From assembly GCA_020025115.1 (NCBI GenBank), contig JAHHSP010000044.1:1-9020 (forward strand): a DNA stretch of 9,020 bases, in the 5' to 3' direction. Of this stretch, positions 1-6,287 are shown in pieces. The notes under the pieces are model-generated. The model was given only the letters and a program-made list of their open reading frames with translations. It made no database searches and was not told where the DNA came from. Both the position numbers and the translations under genes were made by a program. This DNA is from Collinsella sp. (GTDB lineage: Bacteria; Actinomycetota; Coriobacteriia; Coriobacteriales; Coriobacteriaceae). How positions within the stretch are numbered: the first letter of the stretch is position 1; every line of letters starts with the position of its first letter.

Positions 1-132
1 GTCGCACGGGCTGCACGCCCGCATGCACCAATGCGGCCCCTCTCATGAAAAGCCCGCGCATCTGACGGAAATCCTGGTTCCCCTGTCCGCTTTCTGCCAT
101 CATTTCCGCAGGTAAATAATGCTTTTTACGGC

Positions 133-160
133 TTGCCTTCATGAGCAATGCTGCTATCGT
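133..160 (+). promoter_or_regulatory. Predicted sigma-70-type promoter giving a leaderless transcript
   Basis: A -35-like TTGCCT (133-138, 4 of 6 consensus bases) is followed by a 16 bp spacer and an extended -10, TGC then TATCGT (152-160). Counting seven bases past the -10 puts the expected transcription start at about 167, which is the A of the ATG of the following gene. There is no Shine-Dalgarno sequence in the bases before that ATG. Both points fit a leaderless mRNA, a common mode in Actinobacteria. The element was called by eye and not scored. Confidence 0.45.
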
Positions 161-166
161 TAACCC

Positions 167-1348
167 ATGGAAGCGATCATTTGCGACATATCGGCATGGG
201 AGTACTGGCGCACACCGCCGGCCCTCCGCGACGTCGAAATCCCACATGATATCGCCTGTGCGGAAAAGCCCGACGGCCTCGGACTGGAATGGCTTTCCGG
301 CGTTCCGCGACTGAACATCCGCCCTCTCGACGCCAGCATTCGCGAAAGGCTGCTCACCGGCCTTAAGGGCGTGACGAGGCCCGTGCATATCATGCTCCCC
401 GAATCCTCCCGATACTCCTCCAGCTTCGTAGTCGCGCACCGCGTACCCAAAGATCTGCCCCCGTCGTGCATCGTTGATCTTGGCAATAACCTGGGCGTCC
501 TTTCTCCCTCCTACCTGCTCGTCAAATCCCCTCGCAAAACCGACCCGATCGCCCTCGCGCTCGCCATGTTCGAAGCATGCGAAATATACGCCGTCTCTCC
601 GATAAACAAACGCATGTCCTTAACTTTTGACCTGCTCAAACGGGAGGGAGAACTTAAAGAAAACGGGGCGCTCAATCCCGATGTCAAAATCTGCGAATAC
701 TACGACTCCGATGGCAGGCGCGCGTCCTTCCTCGATGGCGAAGGGGAACAGCTCCCCTGGAGCGTCTGTCTCCCCTCGGGCGCAACAACGTCAAACCTAT
801 GGAAGCGCCCACCGCTCACGTCGCTCGAACAGCTTACCGACCTTGCAATCCGCCTCCAGGGAAAAACGGGCAATCGCACGGTAACGCAAGCGTTGGACCT
901 TGCCATGGATGGATCTGCCTCGCCACTCGAATCAAAAATCGCGCTGTTTCTCACCGCTGACATGCGTTTTGGTGGCGAAGGTTGGCCCAAACCGAGGCTC
1001 AATCAACGTATCAACTTCGATAGCGCTGCGTTCAAGCTGGCTTATCAAGGCCACTGCGTTGTCGACCAGCTGTACCCAAGCACCATGGGCGTTGTCGAAG
1101 TAGACGGCGAGGGCTTTCATTCGGACGATTTGACGTTTAAAAAGGAGACGGGCCGGCGCGCCGCGCTCGAAAGCATGGGCTACAACGTAGTATCTTTCAC
1201 CTATGACCAAGTCTCGGATTTGGAGAAATACGACTCGCTCATCGAACAACGTGCGGAGATACTCGGGTTGAAACTCGCAAATCGAACAGCGAGCTTCCTC
1301 AATCGTCGAAACGCACTCCATGGAAAGCTCTTCCCCGCATCGAGATAA
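167..1348 (+). CDS. Uncharacterised protein with a C-terminal DUF559/PD-(D/E)XK-like endonuclease domain
   Basis: The product has 393 residues and no signal peptide or membrane segment. The N-terminal two thirds are unrecognised; they open with a W-rich stretch (SAWEYWRTPP, 9-18) that I associate, from memory only, with repeated protein families of Coriobacteriia. The C-terminal third looks like a Vsr/DUF559-style nuclease fold: SPLES with E255, a strand ending at D300, then EVDGEGFH (311-318) with E311, D313 and H318, a charged helix with GRRAALESMGYNVVSFT (329-345), and a final helix. In such folds the E, D and E-x-D/K residues bind metal. The gene has no ribosome binding site and is probably read from a leaderless transcript. 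It uses more A/T-ending codons than its neighbours and sits next to repeats, so it may be accessory. A defence role, or the AbiEi-like arrangement of an N-terminal DNA-binding part plus a nuclease, is possible but unproven. The reading frame is secure; the function is tentative. Confidence 0.8.
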   Translation: MEAIICDISAWEYWRTPPALRDVEIPHDIACAEKPDGLGLEWLSGVPRLNIRPLDASIRERLLTGLKGVTRPVHIMLPESSRYSSSFVVAHRVPKDLPPSCIVDLGNNLGVLSPSYLLVKSPRKTDPIALALAMFEACEIYAVSPINKRMSLTFDLLKREGELKENGALNPDVKICEYYDSDGRRASFLDGEGEQLPWSVCLPSGATTSNLWKRPPLTSLEQLTDLAIRLQGKTGNRTVTQALDLAMDGSASPLESKIALFLTADMRFGGEGWPKPRLNQRINFDSAAFKLAYQGHCVVDQLYPSTMGVVEVDGEGFHSDDLTFKKETGRRAALESMGYNVVSFTYDQVSDLEKYDSLIEQRAEILGLKLANRTASFLNRRNALHGKLFPASR

Positions 1349-1371
1349 CGCCCAAGAAGCCCCGTGGGTAA

Positions 1372-1435
1372 ATCCAGAGGTCGCAAAGACAAAATCCGGA
1401 AGCCCCAAAGGCATATCCGGAGGTCGCAAAGGCAT
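1372..1435. repeat. Three tandem 21-22 bp units (minisatellite-like)
   Basis: Three adjacent units begin ATCCRGA and mostly end CAAAGRC or CAAAGGCAT: 1372-1393 (22 bp), 1394-1414 (21 bp) and 1415-1435 (21 bp). Units 1 and 3 share AGGTCGCAAAG, and units 2 and 3 share ATCCGGA and CAAAGGCAT. A 21 bp period equals seven codons. No long reading frame with coding character covers the array, so it is more likely intergenic repeat DNA lying directly against the MITE-like element. Unit 3 ends exactly at the left end of that element. Confidence 0.6.
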
Positions 1436-1575
1436 AAGTGTACGTTTTGGGGAACGTTTTGAGCTCTTTTTGTCAAACCGGCGCGCAGGCACCAACAAAA
1501 CCGCAGGTCGTGAAAAGCCAGCCGAGTAATACAGGGGCTCGGAGAGCAAAAACCTTCCCCAAAACGTACACTTAT
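1434..1575. mobile_element. MITE-like element with 27 bp terminal inverted repeats
   Basis: Bases 1434-1454 are the exact reverse complement of 1555-1575 (21 bp). After one mismatch (1455/1554) pairing continues for five more bases, so 26 of 27 positions pair. The ends read AAGTGTACGTTTTGGGG inwards, with a TA dinucleotide just outside each (1435-1436 and 1573-1574). This fits a target duplication of the IS630/Tc1-mariner type. The 142 bp element holds no gene, so it would need a transposase encoded elsewhere. Alternatively it is one very long RNA hairpin: on the plus strand its right arm is followed by ATATTTTT, so it might end transcription of the upstream gene. The inverted repeat is certain; the mobile nature is an inference. 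Confidence 0.55.
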
Positions 1576-1610
1576 ATTTTTGAACACCCTGTTTCGCTGC
1601 GAAGTTGGGG

Positions 1611-1907
1611 TTAAAGGGACCTGCGCGGCCGCATGCTGATCACCGCCATGACTCCTGTAGTCAGCATGGCGATATCCAGTATCCCCTCAAAAGCTTCCAG
1701 CGGAACCACAAGCACGGTCTGTACCTCCCCATCCAACTGCATAAACACCTGTCCGCCGCAATTCCAACGACTATCTCCGACCACTCGGCGCTGCAAGTTA
1801 CCGGCCGGCAAAACAATGGGAAAGGGCGCTGATGCGTCCTTTCCCATTCCAGGCAGAGCCCATATAGATGCCGCAACGACCACACTCGCCCTACAAAATC
1901 CGCTCAC
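1611..1907 (-). CDS. Doubtful 98-residue hypothetical protein
   Basis: A GTG-started frame lies 27 bp below the stop of the ABC permease gene. The predicted product has a hydrophobic N-terminus (ASVVVAASIWALPGM, about residues 7-21), a middle part containing GGQVFMQLDG, and a second hydrophobic stretch (about 73-90) ending in RPRR. This could be a small secreted or membrane-anchored protein. Against it: no ribosome binding site precedes the GTG, codon use is less biased than in the neighbours, and a strong hairpin that looks like the terminator of the ABC operon lies inside the frame. It may be a gene remnant or chance. I do not recognise any family. Confidence 0.25.
   Translation of the reverse strand: MSGFCRASVVVAASIWALPGMGKDASAPFPIVLPAGNLQRRVVGDSRWNCGGQVFMQLDGEVQTVLVVPLEAFEGILDIAMLTTGVMAVISMRPRRSL
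1815..1848 (-). terminator. Strong hairpin, probable terminator of the ABC transporter operon
   Basis: AATGGGAAAGG (1815-1825) and CCTTTCCCATT (1838-1848) pair perfectly over 11 bp. GCGC and GCGT continue the stem, with three more pairs plus one G-U pair on the plus strand (an A-C mismatch on the minus strand), leaving a TGAT loop. On the minus strand the stem is followed by GTTTTG, a short T tract. It lies about 90 bases below the permease stop codon, a reasonable place for an intrinsic terminator. The modest T run leaves some doubt. Confidence 0.5.
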
Positions 1908-1934
1908 ATCGAACGAACGGCTCGCGCGTCACTG

Positions 1935-4121
1935 TTAATGCGCATGCCTGGCGCGTATCGCATCGGATACGATGCCCTTGCTCATGAAATACGTGACCAT
2001 GAAGTAGCCGCCGTAGCACAGCAGGAAGACCGCGCAAGTCGCGGCAACCGTCACGCCGATCGAAATACCACCGAACAGTGCCACGATCTCGATGACGACA
2101 TGCAGCGCCACCATCGAATGCGCGACGCCCACAATCAACGGGAACACAAAGAACACCGCCTGCTGCGCCAGCATCGAACGCACGATGTCGTGGCGAGAAG
2201 TTCCCAACTCGGAAAGGATGCGGCAGCTCTTGCCGGAATCGGCGACACTCGAAAGCTGCTGGATGGTGAGGATGGCGGCACACGCAATGACCAGAACGAA
2301 TCCTATGTAGATCGCCACATAGCTAATCAAACCGTTCATCGTGTTCGTGCCTTCGTAATTCTGGATGCGCGTCATTTCCATGCCCCACAAACCGACCTCA
2401 CGGCCGTTCGCATCACATAGGCTCGGCACCCATCCGCGCTTGGCGCGCACGTAGCCCTCGGTCTCCTCATACGTGAGACCATCGCGATAATCACCCAGCA
2501 GATAGCTCCCATACAGAGGCAAGTTCGCTTTCTCCACCACCGCGTCGGGGACGATGATCGTTCCGGAATTGCTGCCCATGTTCGAGTCGACAAACGTACT
2601 GGCGCCCTCATCGACCTCTTTTGCCCTTGGACGCAGCGCAACATCGCCAAACGGGATGGCAACATCCTCGCGCATGGCAGCGTCGTAGACCTTGTTCATC
2701 GTCTCGCCCATGTCGGACGTGAGCAAGTACCCATCCGTTCCCAAATCGACCTCGCCCAGCCCGCGGAACACCCGATAGCGATTGTAGTCGCTCTCCCTCA
2801 TGACCTGCAGGCCCATGACATTTGAATTCGCGCTCCCGGTACCGACCGGCAGCGGCAGGTCAACCGCCTCGCACAGCTGGTTAAGCGTGACAAGGGGCCC
2901 ACTCCCCCCGCGAGGCGTGGAATCATAGACCTCCACCTGCACTCGCTTGCCAAGAATGCCGTCGAGGTCGAAGGCCTCCTCGTTCGCAAGGCCGGGATTC
3001 ACGCGATCGCTCTTGCTCAGCTCCACGATGTCGAACGGTTCTTCCGCGATTCCCATGGGACGGTCGGAGTCATAGCTATTCTCCAGCGTTTTCTCGCCAT
3101 AGTAGATCACAATGCGTGAATAATCCGCCGGGTTATTGCGCTCCACGCTCGTATTCATGACGTTGGCGATGGACATGCCGCCCGTGACGCTCGTAATCGC
3201 GAGGAACAAGATCATCGAGATCATGGCCATGGAGAAGCTCACCGTGTTCACCTTGGCGGAAAGCTGGCGCAGCGTGAACATGTTGAGACCGCGCCAATAC
3301 AGGCCCTTCACGCTCTGCAAAACCTTAAGCAGGAAGCCCGAGAGGCCGAAGAAGAACAGGATCGTGCCCACCACTACGATACCCGTGGTGAGGGAGAACT
3401 GGCTCATCGCCGCGTCCATCTCACCGACAGGGGCGTCAATCGGAAGACCGTCTCGCAGCAAACGATGGTATGCGACGCCGATCAAGGCTGCGCCCAGCAT
3501 GAACACCACGGCGGACAACATCGGATTGCGGGTCTTGATGGCCTCGTTCTTACGGTCGGCACTCATGAGGTCGATGATGTTCGTCCGACCCACCACGAGC
3601 AGGTTGAAGGTGAGCGTCAGCAAAAAGATGACGAACAGGCACCCCACCGTGAGCGTGAACGCCGGTATGGAGAAAAAGAAATGGAAGTTCGCGATCTGAG
3701 TCTTGAAAATAGACGCGGTGAAGAACGTCATGATTTGCGACAACCCAACGCCGAGCAATATGCCCAGCGCCAGCGCAGCGCCGGAAACGATGGCCGTCTC
3801 AAGGGCCATGACGCGGGCCACTTGCCCGCGGCTCATGCCGAGCACCTGGTACAGGCCGAACTCCTTCTTGCGGCGCTTCATGATAAAGCCGTTCGCATAC
3901 ACCATCAAAAAGCCCATGACGGCGGCGAGGAAGAACGTCAGTCCCGAGAAGATGCCGCTGAGCAGCTGGGACAGCCCTTCTTCCATGGAAACGAAATCAA
4001 CCTGAATAGAGATGGTGTTGAACGCATAAAACACCGATACGGCAAGTGTGAGCGTGAGGAGATAGACCAGGTAGTCCTTGCCCGCACGGCGCACATTGCC
4101 CCAAGCGAGCTTACAGAGCAT
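1935..4121 (-). CDS. FtsX-like ABC transporter permease (BceB-like, ten membrane segments)
   Basis: This 728-residue membrane subunit is the permease partner of the ATPase encoded just upstream. Ten hydrophobic segments are visible at about 17-36, 54-76, 107-130, 150-177, 202-218, 245-268, 292-314, 596-620, 652-676 and 683-712. The cytoplasmic FtsX-type coupling motifs occur twice: KEFGLYQVLG at 86-95 and SCRILSELG at 632-640. Between segments 7 and 8 lies a large extracellular domain of about 280 residues (315-595). One large domain at this position in a ten-segment protein is typical of BceB-type bacitracin and antimicrobial-peptide transporters rather than four-segment MacB or LolC proteins. 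At 728 residues it is longer than classic BceB (about 650), mainly because of this domain. Its ATG lies inside the end of the ATPase gene (11 bp overlap, GATGCTCTGTAA), implying translational coupling. The substrate is unknown; peptide-antibiotic resistance or sensing is the likeliest role. Confidence 0.92.
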   Translation of the reverse strand: MLCKLAWGNVRRAGKDYLVYLLTLTLAVSVFYAFNTISIQVDFVSMEEGLSQLLSGIFSGLTFFLAAVMGFLMVYANGFIMKRRKKEFGLYQVLGMSRGQVARVMALETAIVSGAALALGILLGVGLSQIMTFFTASIFKTQIANFHFFFSIPAFTLTVGCLFVIFLLTLTFNLLVVGRTNIIDLMSADRKNEAIKTRNPMLSAVVFMLGAALIGVAYHRLLRDGLPIDAPVGEMDAAMSQFSLTTGIVVVGTILFFFGLSGFLLKVLQSVKGLYWRGLNMFTLRQLSAKVNTVSFSMAMISMILFLAITSVTGGMSIANVMNTSVERNNPADYSRIVIYYGEKTLENSYDSDRPMGIAEEPFDIVELSKSDRVNPGLANEEAFDLDGILGKRVQVEVYDSTPRGGSGPLVTLNQLCEAVDLPLPVGTGSANSNVMGLQVMRESDYNRYRVFRGLGEVDLGTDGYLLTSDMGETMNKVYDAAMREDVAIPFGDVALRPRAKEVDEGASTFVDSNMGSNSGTIIVPDAVVEKANLPLYGSYLLGDYRDGLTYEETEGYVRAKRGWVPSLCDANGREVGLWGMEMTRIQNYEGTNTMNGLISYVAIYIGFVLVIACAAILTIQQLSSVADSGKSCRILSELGTSRHDIVRSMLAQQAVFFVFPLIVGVAHSMVALHVVIEIVALFGGISIGVTVAATCAVFLLCYGGYFMVTYFMSKGIVSDAIRARHAH

Positions 4122-4962
4122 CGGAACCCTCCCCTCCCATCATGGCGACGACTTCCATGATGCGGTCGAAAAACTCGCGTCTCGAACTGTCTCCACGGCG
4201 GAGCTCGGTGAAGATGCGGCCGTCGCGGATAAACAACACGCGGTTGGTGTAGCTCGCGGCAAAACTGTCGTGCGTGACCATGAGCACGGTTGCCTGGTAC
4301 TGGCGGTTCATGGCCTCGATGCTCTCGAGAAGCAGGCGGGCGCTCTTGGAGTCGAGCGCGCCGGTGGGCTCATCGGCCAAGATGATGGCCGGGTCCGTTA
4401 CCAGGGCTCGAGCCGCGGCGACGCGCTGCTGCTGACCGCCGGACATCTGGTACGGATACTTGTCGAGGACCCCGGCGATGTCCAAACGCTGTGCGACCTG
4501 CTCCACCCGGACAAGCGTTTCCTTTGCCGGGATGCGCGCGATCGTGAGCGGGAGCGCGATGTTCTCGCGGGCCGTAAGCGTATCGAGCAGATTGGAGTCC
4601 TGGAAGATGAACCCGAGTTGTTCACGGCGGAAGCGCGTGAGCTTGGCGTGCCTCATGCGCGTGACATCGACCCCATTGATGACCACGTTGCCGCTCGTCA
4701 CCGTATCGATAGTCGAAATGCAGTTGAGCAGGGTGGACTTACCGGAGCCCGAAGCGCCCATAATGCCCACGAATTCACCCTTGTCCACCGCGAACGACAC
4801 ATCGGCCAGCGCGCGCGTCACGTTGTTGCGGCTGCCATATACCTTTTCGACGTGATTGACCTCGAGCACGGGCACGCCCGCCCGCACAGCGGCGCCGCCG
4901 ACGGCGCTCACGCCCGGGACCTGGGGTTCTGCCATATCGGCACCGTTCTTGCCAAATGCCAT
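4111..4962 (-). CDS. ABC transporter ATP-binding protein (MacB/LolD/BceA family)
   Basis: This cytoplasmic ATPase powers the FtsX-type permease encoded next to it. Numbering from the preferred start, the motifs are Walker A GASGSGKST (69-77), the Q-loop glutamine in IFQDSN (121), the signature MSGGQQQR (173-180), Walker B with its catalytic glutamate in ILADEPTGALD (about 194-204), and the switch histidine in VTHD (231). The ARENIALPL segment and the signature placement are typical of the MacB/LolD/BceA group. The frame is open upstream to a GTG at 4980, but that GTG has no ribosome binding site. The ATG at 4962 has AAAGGA (4972-4977) nine bases ahead of it, so I chose it, giving 283 residues. 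The roughly 30 residues before the ABC domain are low in complexity and probably flexible. It follows the small membrane peptide gene by 40 bp and overlaps the permease gene by 11 bp. Confidence 0.93.
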   Translation of the reverse strand: MAFGKNGADMAEPQVPGVSAVGGAAVRAGVPVLEVNHVEKVYGSRNNVTRALADVSFAVDKGEFVGIMGASGSGKSTLLNCISTIDTVTSGNVVINGVDVTRMRHAKLTRFRREQLGFIFQDSNLLDTLTARENIALPLTIARIPAKETLVRVEQVAQRLDIAGVLDKYPYQMSGGQQQRVAAARALVTDPAIILADEPTGALDSKSARLLLESIEAMNRQYQATVLMVTHDSFAASYTNRVLFIRDGRIFTELRRGDSSRREFFDRIMEVVAMMGGEGSDAL

Positions 4963-5002
4963 CTCAATCATTCCTTTCACAAGCTCTCGATGCGAGGCGA
5001 CC

Positions 5003-5161
5003 TTATCGACCGACCATGGCCAGCAGCACGAGCAAGCCGCTCGCGAGCACCGCCATCACGCACAGCCACACGGTCATCTCGACTTGGGACATGCTCGCAT
5101 TGACCATCGCCGCGTCGCCCTGAACGAGTTCGGAAGCGAACTGCGTGTCCATGGATTTCAT
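5003..5161 (-). CDS. Small single-pass membrane peptide heading the ABC operon
   Basis: The predicted product is 52 residues: a polar, slightly acidic N-terminal half (MDTQFASELVQGD at 4-16), then a hydrophobic helix at about 28-50 (from VEMTVWLCVMAVL) ending in GR. The start at 5161 is favoured because AAGGAG lies seven bases before this ATG. The longer open frame upstream (to 5269) covers the predicted promoter and lacks such a site. With almost all positive charge at the C-terminus, the helix would sit with its N-terminus outside. It is the first gene after the promoter and 40 bp before the ATPase, so co-expression is likely. It could be an accessory or regulatory subunit of the transporter, or a precursor of an exported peptide. 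No family is recognised, and the gene call rests on the ribosome binding site and operon position. Confidence 0.65.
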   Translation of the reverse strand: MKSMDTQFASELVQGDAAMVNASMSQVEMTVWLCVMAVLASGLLVLLAMVGR

Positions 5162-5187
5162 CGTAATCTCCTTTTCTCCCTGCGCCA

Positions 5188-5199
5188 CGAGGCGCCTCG
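5188..5199. promoter_or_regulatory. Perfect 12 bp palindrome in the 5' leader of the ABC operon
   Basis: CGAGGCGCCTCG reads the same on both strands. It lies between the predicted -10 (5211-5216) and the ribosome binding site (about 5168-5173), directly after the expected transcription start. That position suits a repressor operator or an mRNA hairpin. A palindrome this short could be chance in GC-rich DNA. Confidence 0.35.
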
Positions 5200-5210
5200 C
5201 TTCTTCGACC

Positions 5211-5239
5211 CCTATACTGGCAGGGCGCCCCCTCGGCAA
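5211..5239 (-). promoter_or_regulatory. Predicted promoter of the membrane peptide-ABC transporter operon
   Basis: On the minus strand TTGCCG (5234-5239) and TATAGG (5211-5216) are separated by exactly 17 bp; each matches four of six consensus bases. Transcription would start near 5204, leaving a leader of about 43 bases that contains a 12 bp palindrome and an AAGGAG ribosome binding site. It lies back to back with the start of the NUDIX-Vsr gene. For that gene I see only a poor candidate promoter (TTGGCT at 5248-5253 and an extended TGTAAG at 5273-5278, 19 bp spacer). Confidence 0.5.
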
Positions 5240-5322
5240 CCATCGATTTGGCTTACGAGCCGGTTGCATTGTTGTAAGGTTGCCCGTGCGGTGCGTTGAA
5301 TGCGAGAAGGCGAGGTGGCAGC

Positions 5323-6246
5323 ATGAAGACCGTCCGCGTGGCGGCTGGAATCATCCAGCGTGACAACGAAGTCCTGGCCGTGCAACGCGGCTACGGCGAG
5401 ATGAACGGGCTATGGGAGTTTCCCGGAGGCAAAATCGCCGCAAGCGAGACCCCCGAAGAAGCCTGCCGACGCGAGCTGAGGGAAGAGTTGGATGTTCGCA
5501 TCACAAACCTGCAGGACTTCTATACGCTCGAATACGATTACCCCGACTTCCATCTCTCCATGAACTGCTTCCTGTGCCACCTGGACGAGGAAGGCGGCGC
5601 ACCTGCGCGCAACGACCGGCAGCGCGACATGCGTTGGGTGCACAAGAGCTCGCTGGCGACCCTCGAATGGATGCCCGCCGACATCGAGCTCGTCAACATG
5701 CTGGTGCGCATGGGCGAGGAAGAGGAGCGGGCGCTGGTGAAGCGCCGTGCGGCTGTGCGCAAGTCCATGCAGGGCAACAAGCGCCGCGATACCAAACCGG
5801 AGCTCCTCGTACGTCAGCGCCTGAGAGCCGCCGGCCTCACCGGCTATCGACTCGACTGGGCCAAGGCGCCCGGTCGACCCGACATCGCCTTTCCCGGGCG
5901 CAAGATCGCAATCTTCGTCAACGGGTGTTACTGGCACCGCTGCCCGCATTGCAACCCCAGCATGCCGAGCAAAAACGTCGAGTTTTGGAAGGCGAAGTTC
6001 CGGCGCAACGTCGAACGAGATGCCCGTGCCCTCACCGAGCTCGAGGAGGCGGGCTGGTGCGCCATCACCATCTGGGAATGCGAGCTCAAGCGAAATCGCA
6101 TCGACGAGACCATGGAGCGCGTGATCGAGACGGTGCGCGAAGCGAGCGGGGACAGGGGTGCACGGACGACGGACCCTCCGGAGCAAGCCTCCACCCTCGC
6201 GTCAGATTCCGCAGCGAGGCAGGTCACCGTCTCGCAGCCGGAATAA
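5323..6246 (+). CDS. NUDIX (MutT/NudG-type) hydrolase fused to a Vsr-type mismatch endonuclease
   Basis: The product has 307 residues with two enzyme domains. Residues 1 to about 130 are a MutT/NudG-like NUDIX hydrolase. The NUDIX box runs from G36 through E42 to R50-E51-L52-x-E54-E55, preceded by LWEFPGG and followed by the family-typical LEWMPADIELV (114-124). Such enzymes remove damaged or modified nucleotides such as 8-oxo-dGTP or 5-methyl-dCTP. Residues about 148-275 match very-short-patch repair endonucleases: RRDTKPE (154-160), GRPDIAFP with the catalytic-type D187, NGCYWHRCPHC (200-210) with H205 and zinc-ligand-type C202 and C210, FWKAKFRRNVERD (221-233) and WEC (251-253). Vsr nicks DNA at T:G mismatches arising from 5-methylcytosine deamination. 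An alanine- and serine-rich tail (about 277-307) follows. The ATG at 5323, preceded by GAGGTG, is preferred over the TTG at 5296. No cytosine methyltransferase is in the window. Both domain calls are strong; their joint role is inferred. Confidence 0.92.
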   Translation: MKTVRVAAGIIQRDNEVLAVQRGYGEMNGLWEFPGGKIAASETPEEACRRELREELDVRITNLQDFYTLEYDYPDFHLSMNCFLCHLDEEGGAPARNDRQRDMRWVHKSSLATLEWMPADIELVNMLVRMGEEEERALVKRRAAVRKSMQGNKRRDTKPELLVRQRLRAAGLTGYRLDWAKAPGRPDIAFPGRKIAIFVNGCYWHRCPHCNPSMPSKNVEFWKAKFRRNVERDARALTELEEAGWCAITIWECELKRNRIDETMERVIETVREASGDRGARTTDPPEQASTLASDSAARQVTVSQPE

Positions 6247-6287
6247 GCCCCCGACCGCAACCCCTCCCCATCGAGTAAGGAGCCCTC

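Noticed and set aside
2..115. Open frame entering from the left edge (about 37 residues, plus strand)
   Set aside because: It is too short and matches no family; it could be the tail of an upstream gene, but nothing in the sequence decides this.
1372..1435. Possible CRISPR array
   Set aside because: The units are directly adjacent with no unique spacers, and no cas genes are present.
932..1549. Minus-strand 205-residue open frame across the end of the nuclease-like gene and the repeats
   Set aside because: It runs through the inverted repeat and tandem units, has no ribosome binding site and no recognisable motif.
4078..5103. Plus-strand 341-residue open frame opposite the ABC ATPase
   Set aside because: It mirrors the ATPase gene, which has all ABC motifs; its composition is that of a shadow frame and no start signals are seen.
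5296..5322. Upstream TTG start for the NUDIX-Vsr gene
   Set aside because: The ATG at 5323 has a better spaced GAGGTG site and begins right at the NUDIX fold's first strand.
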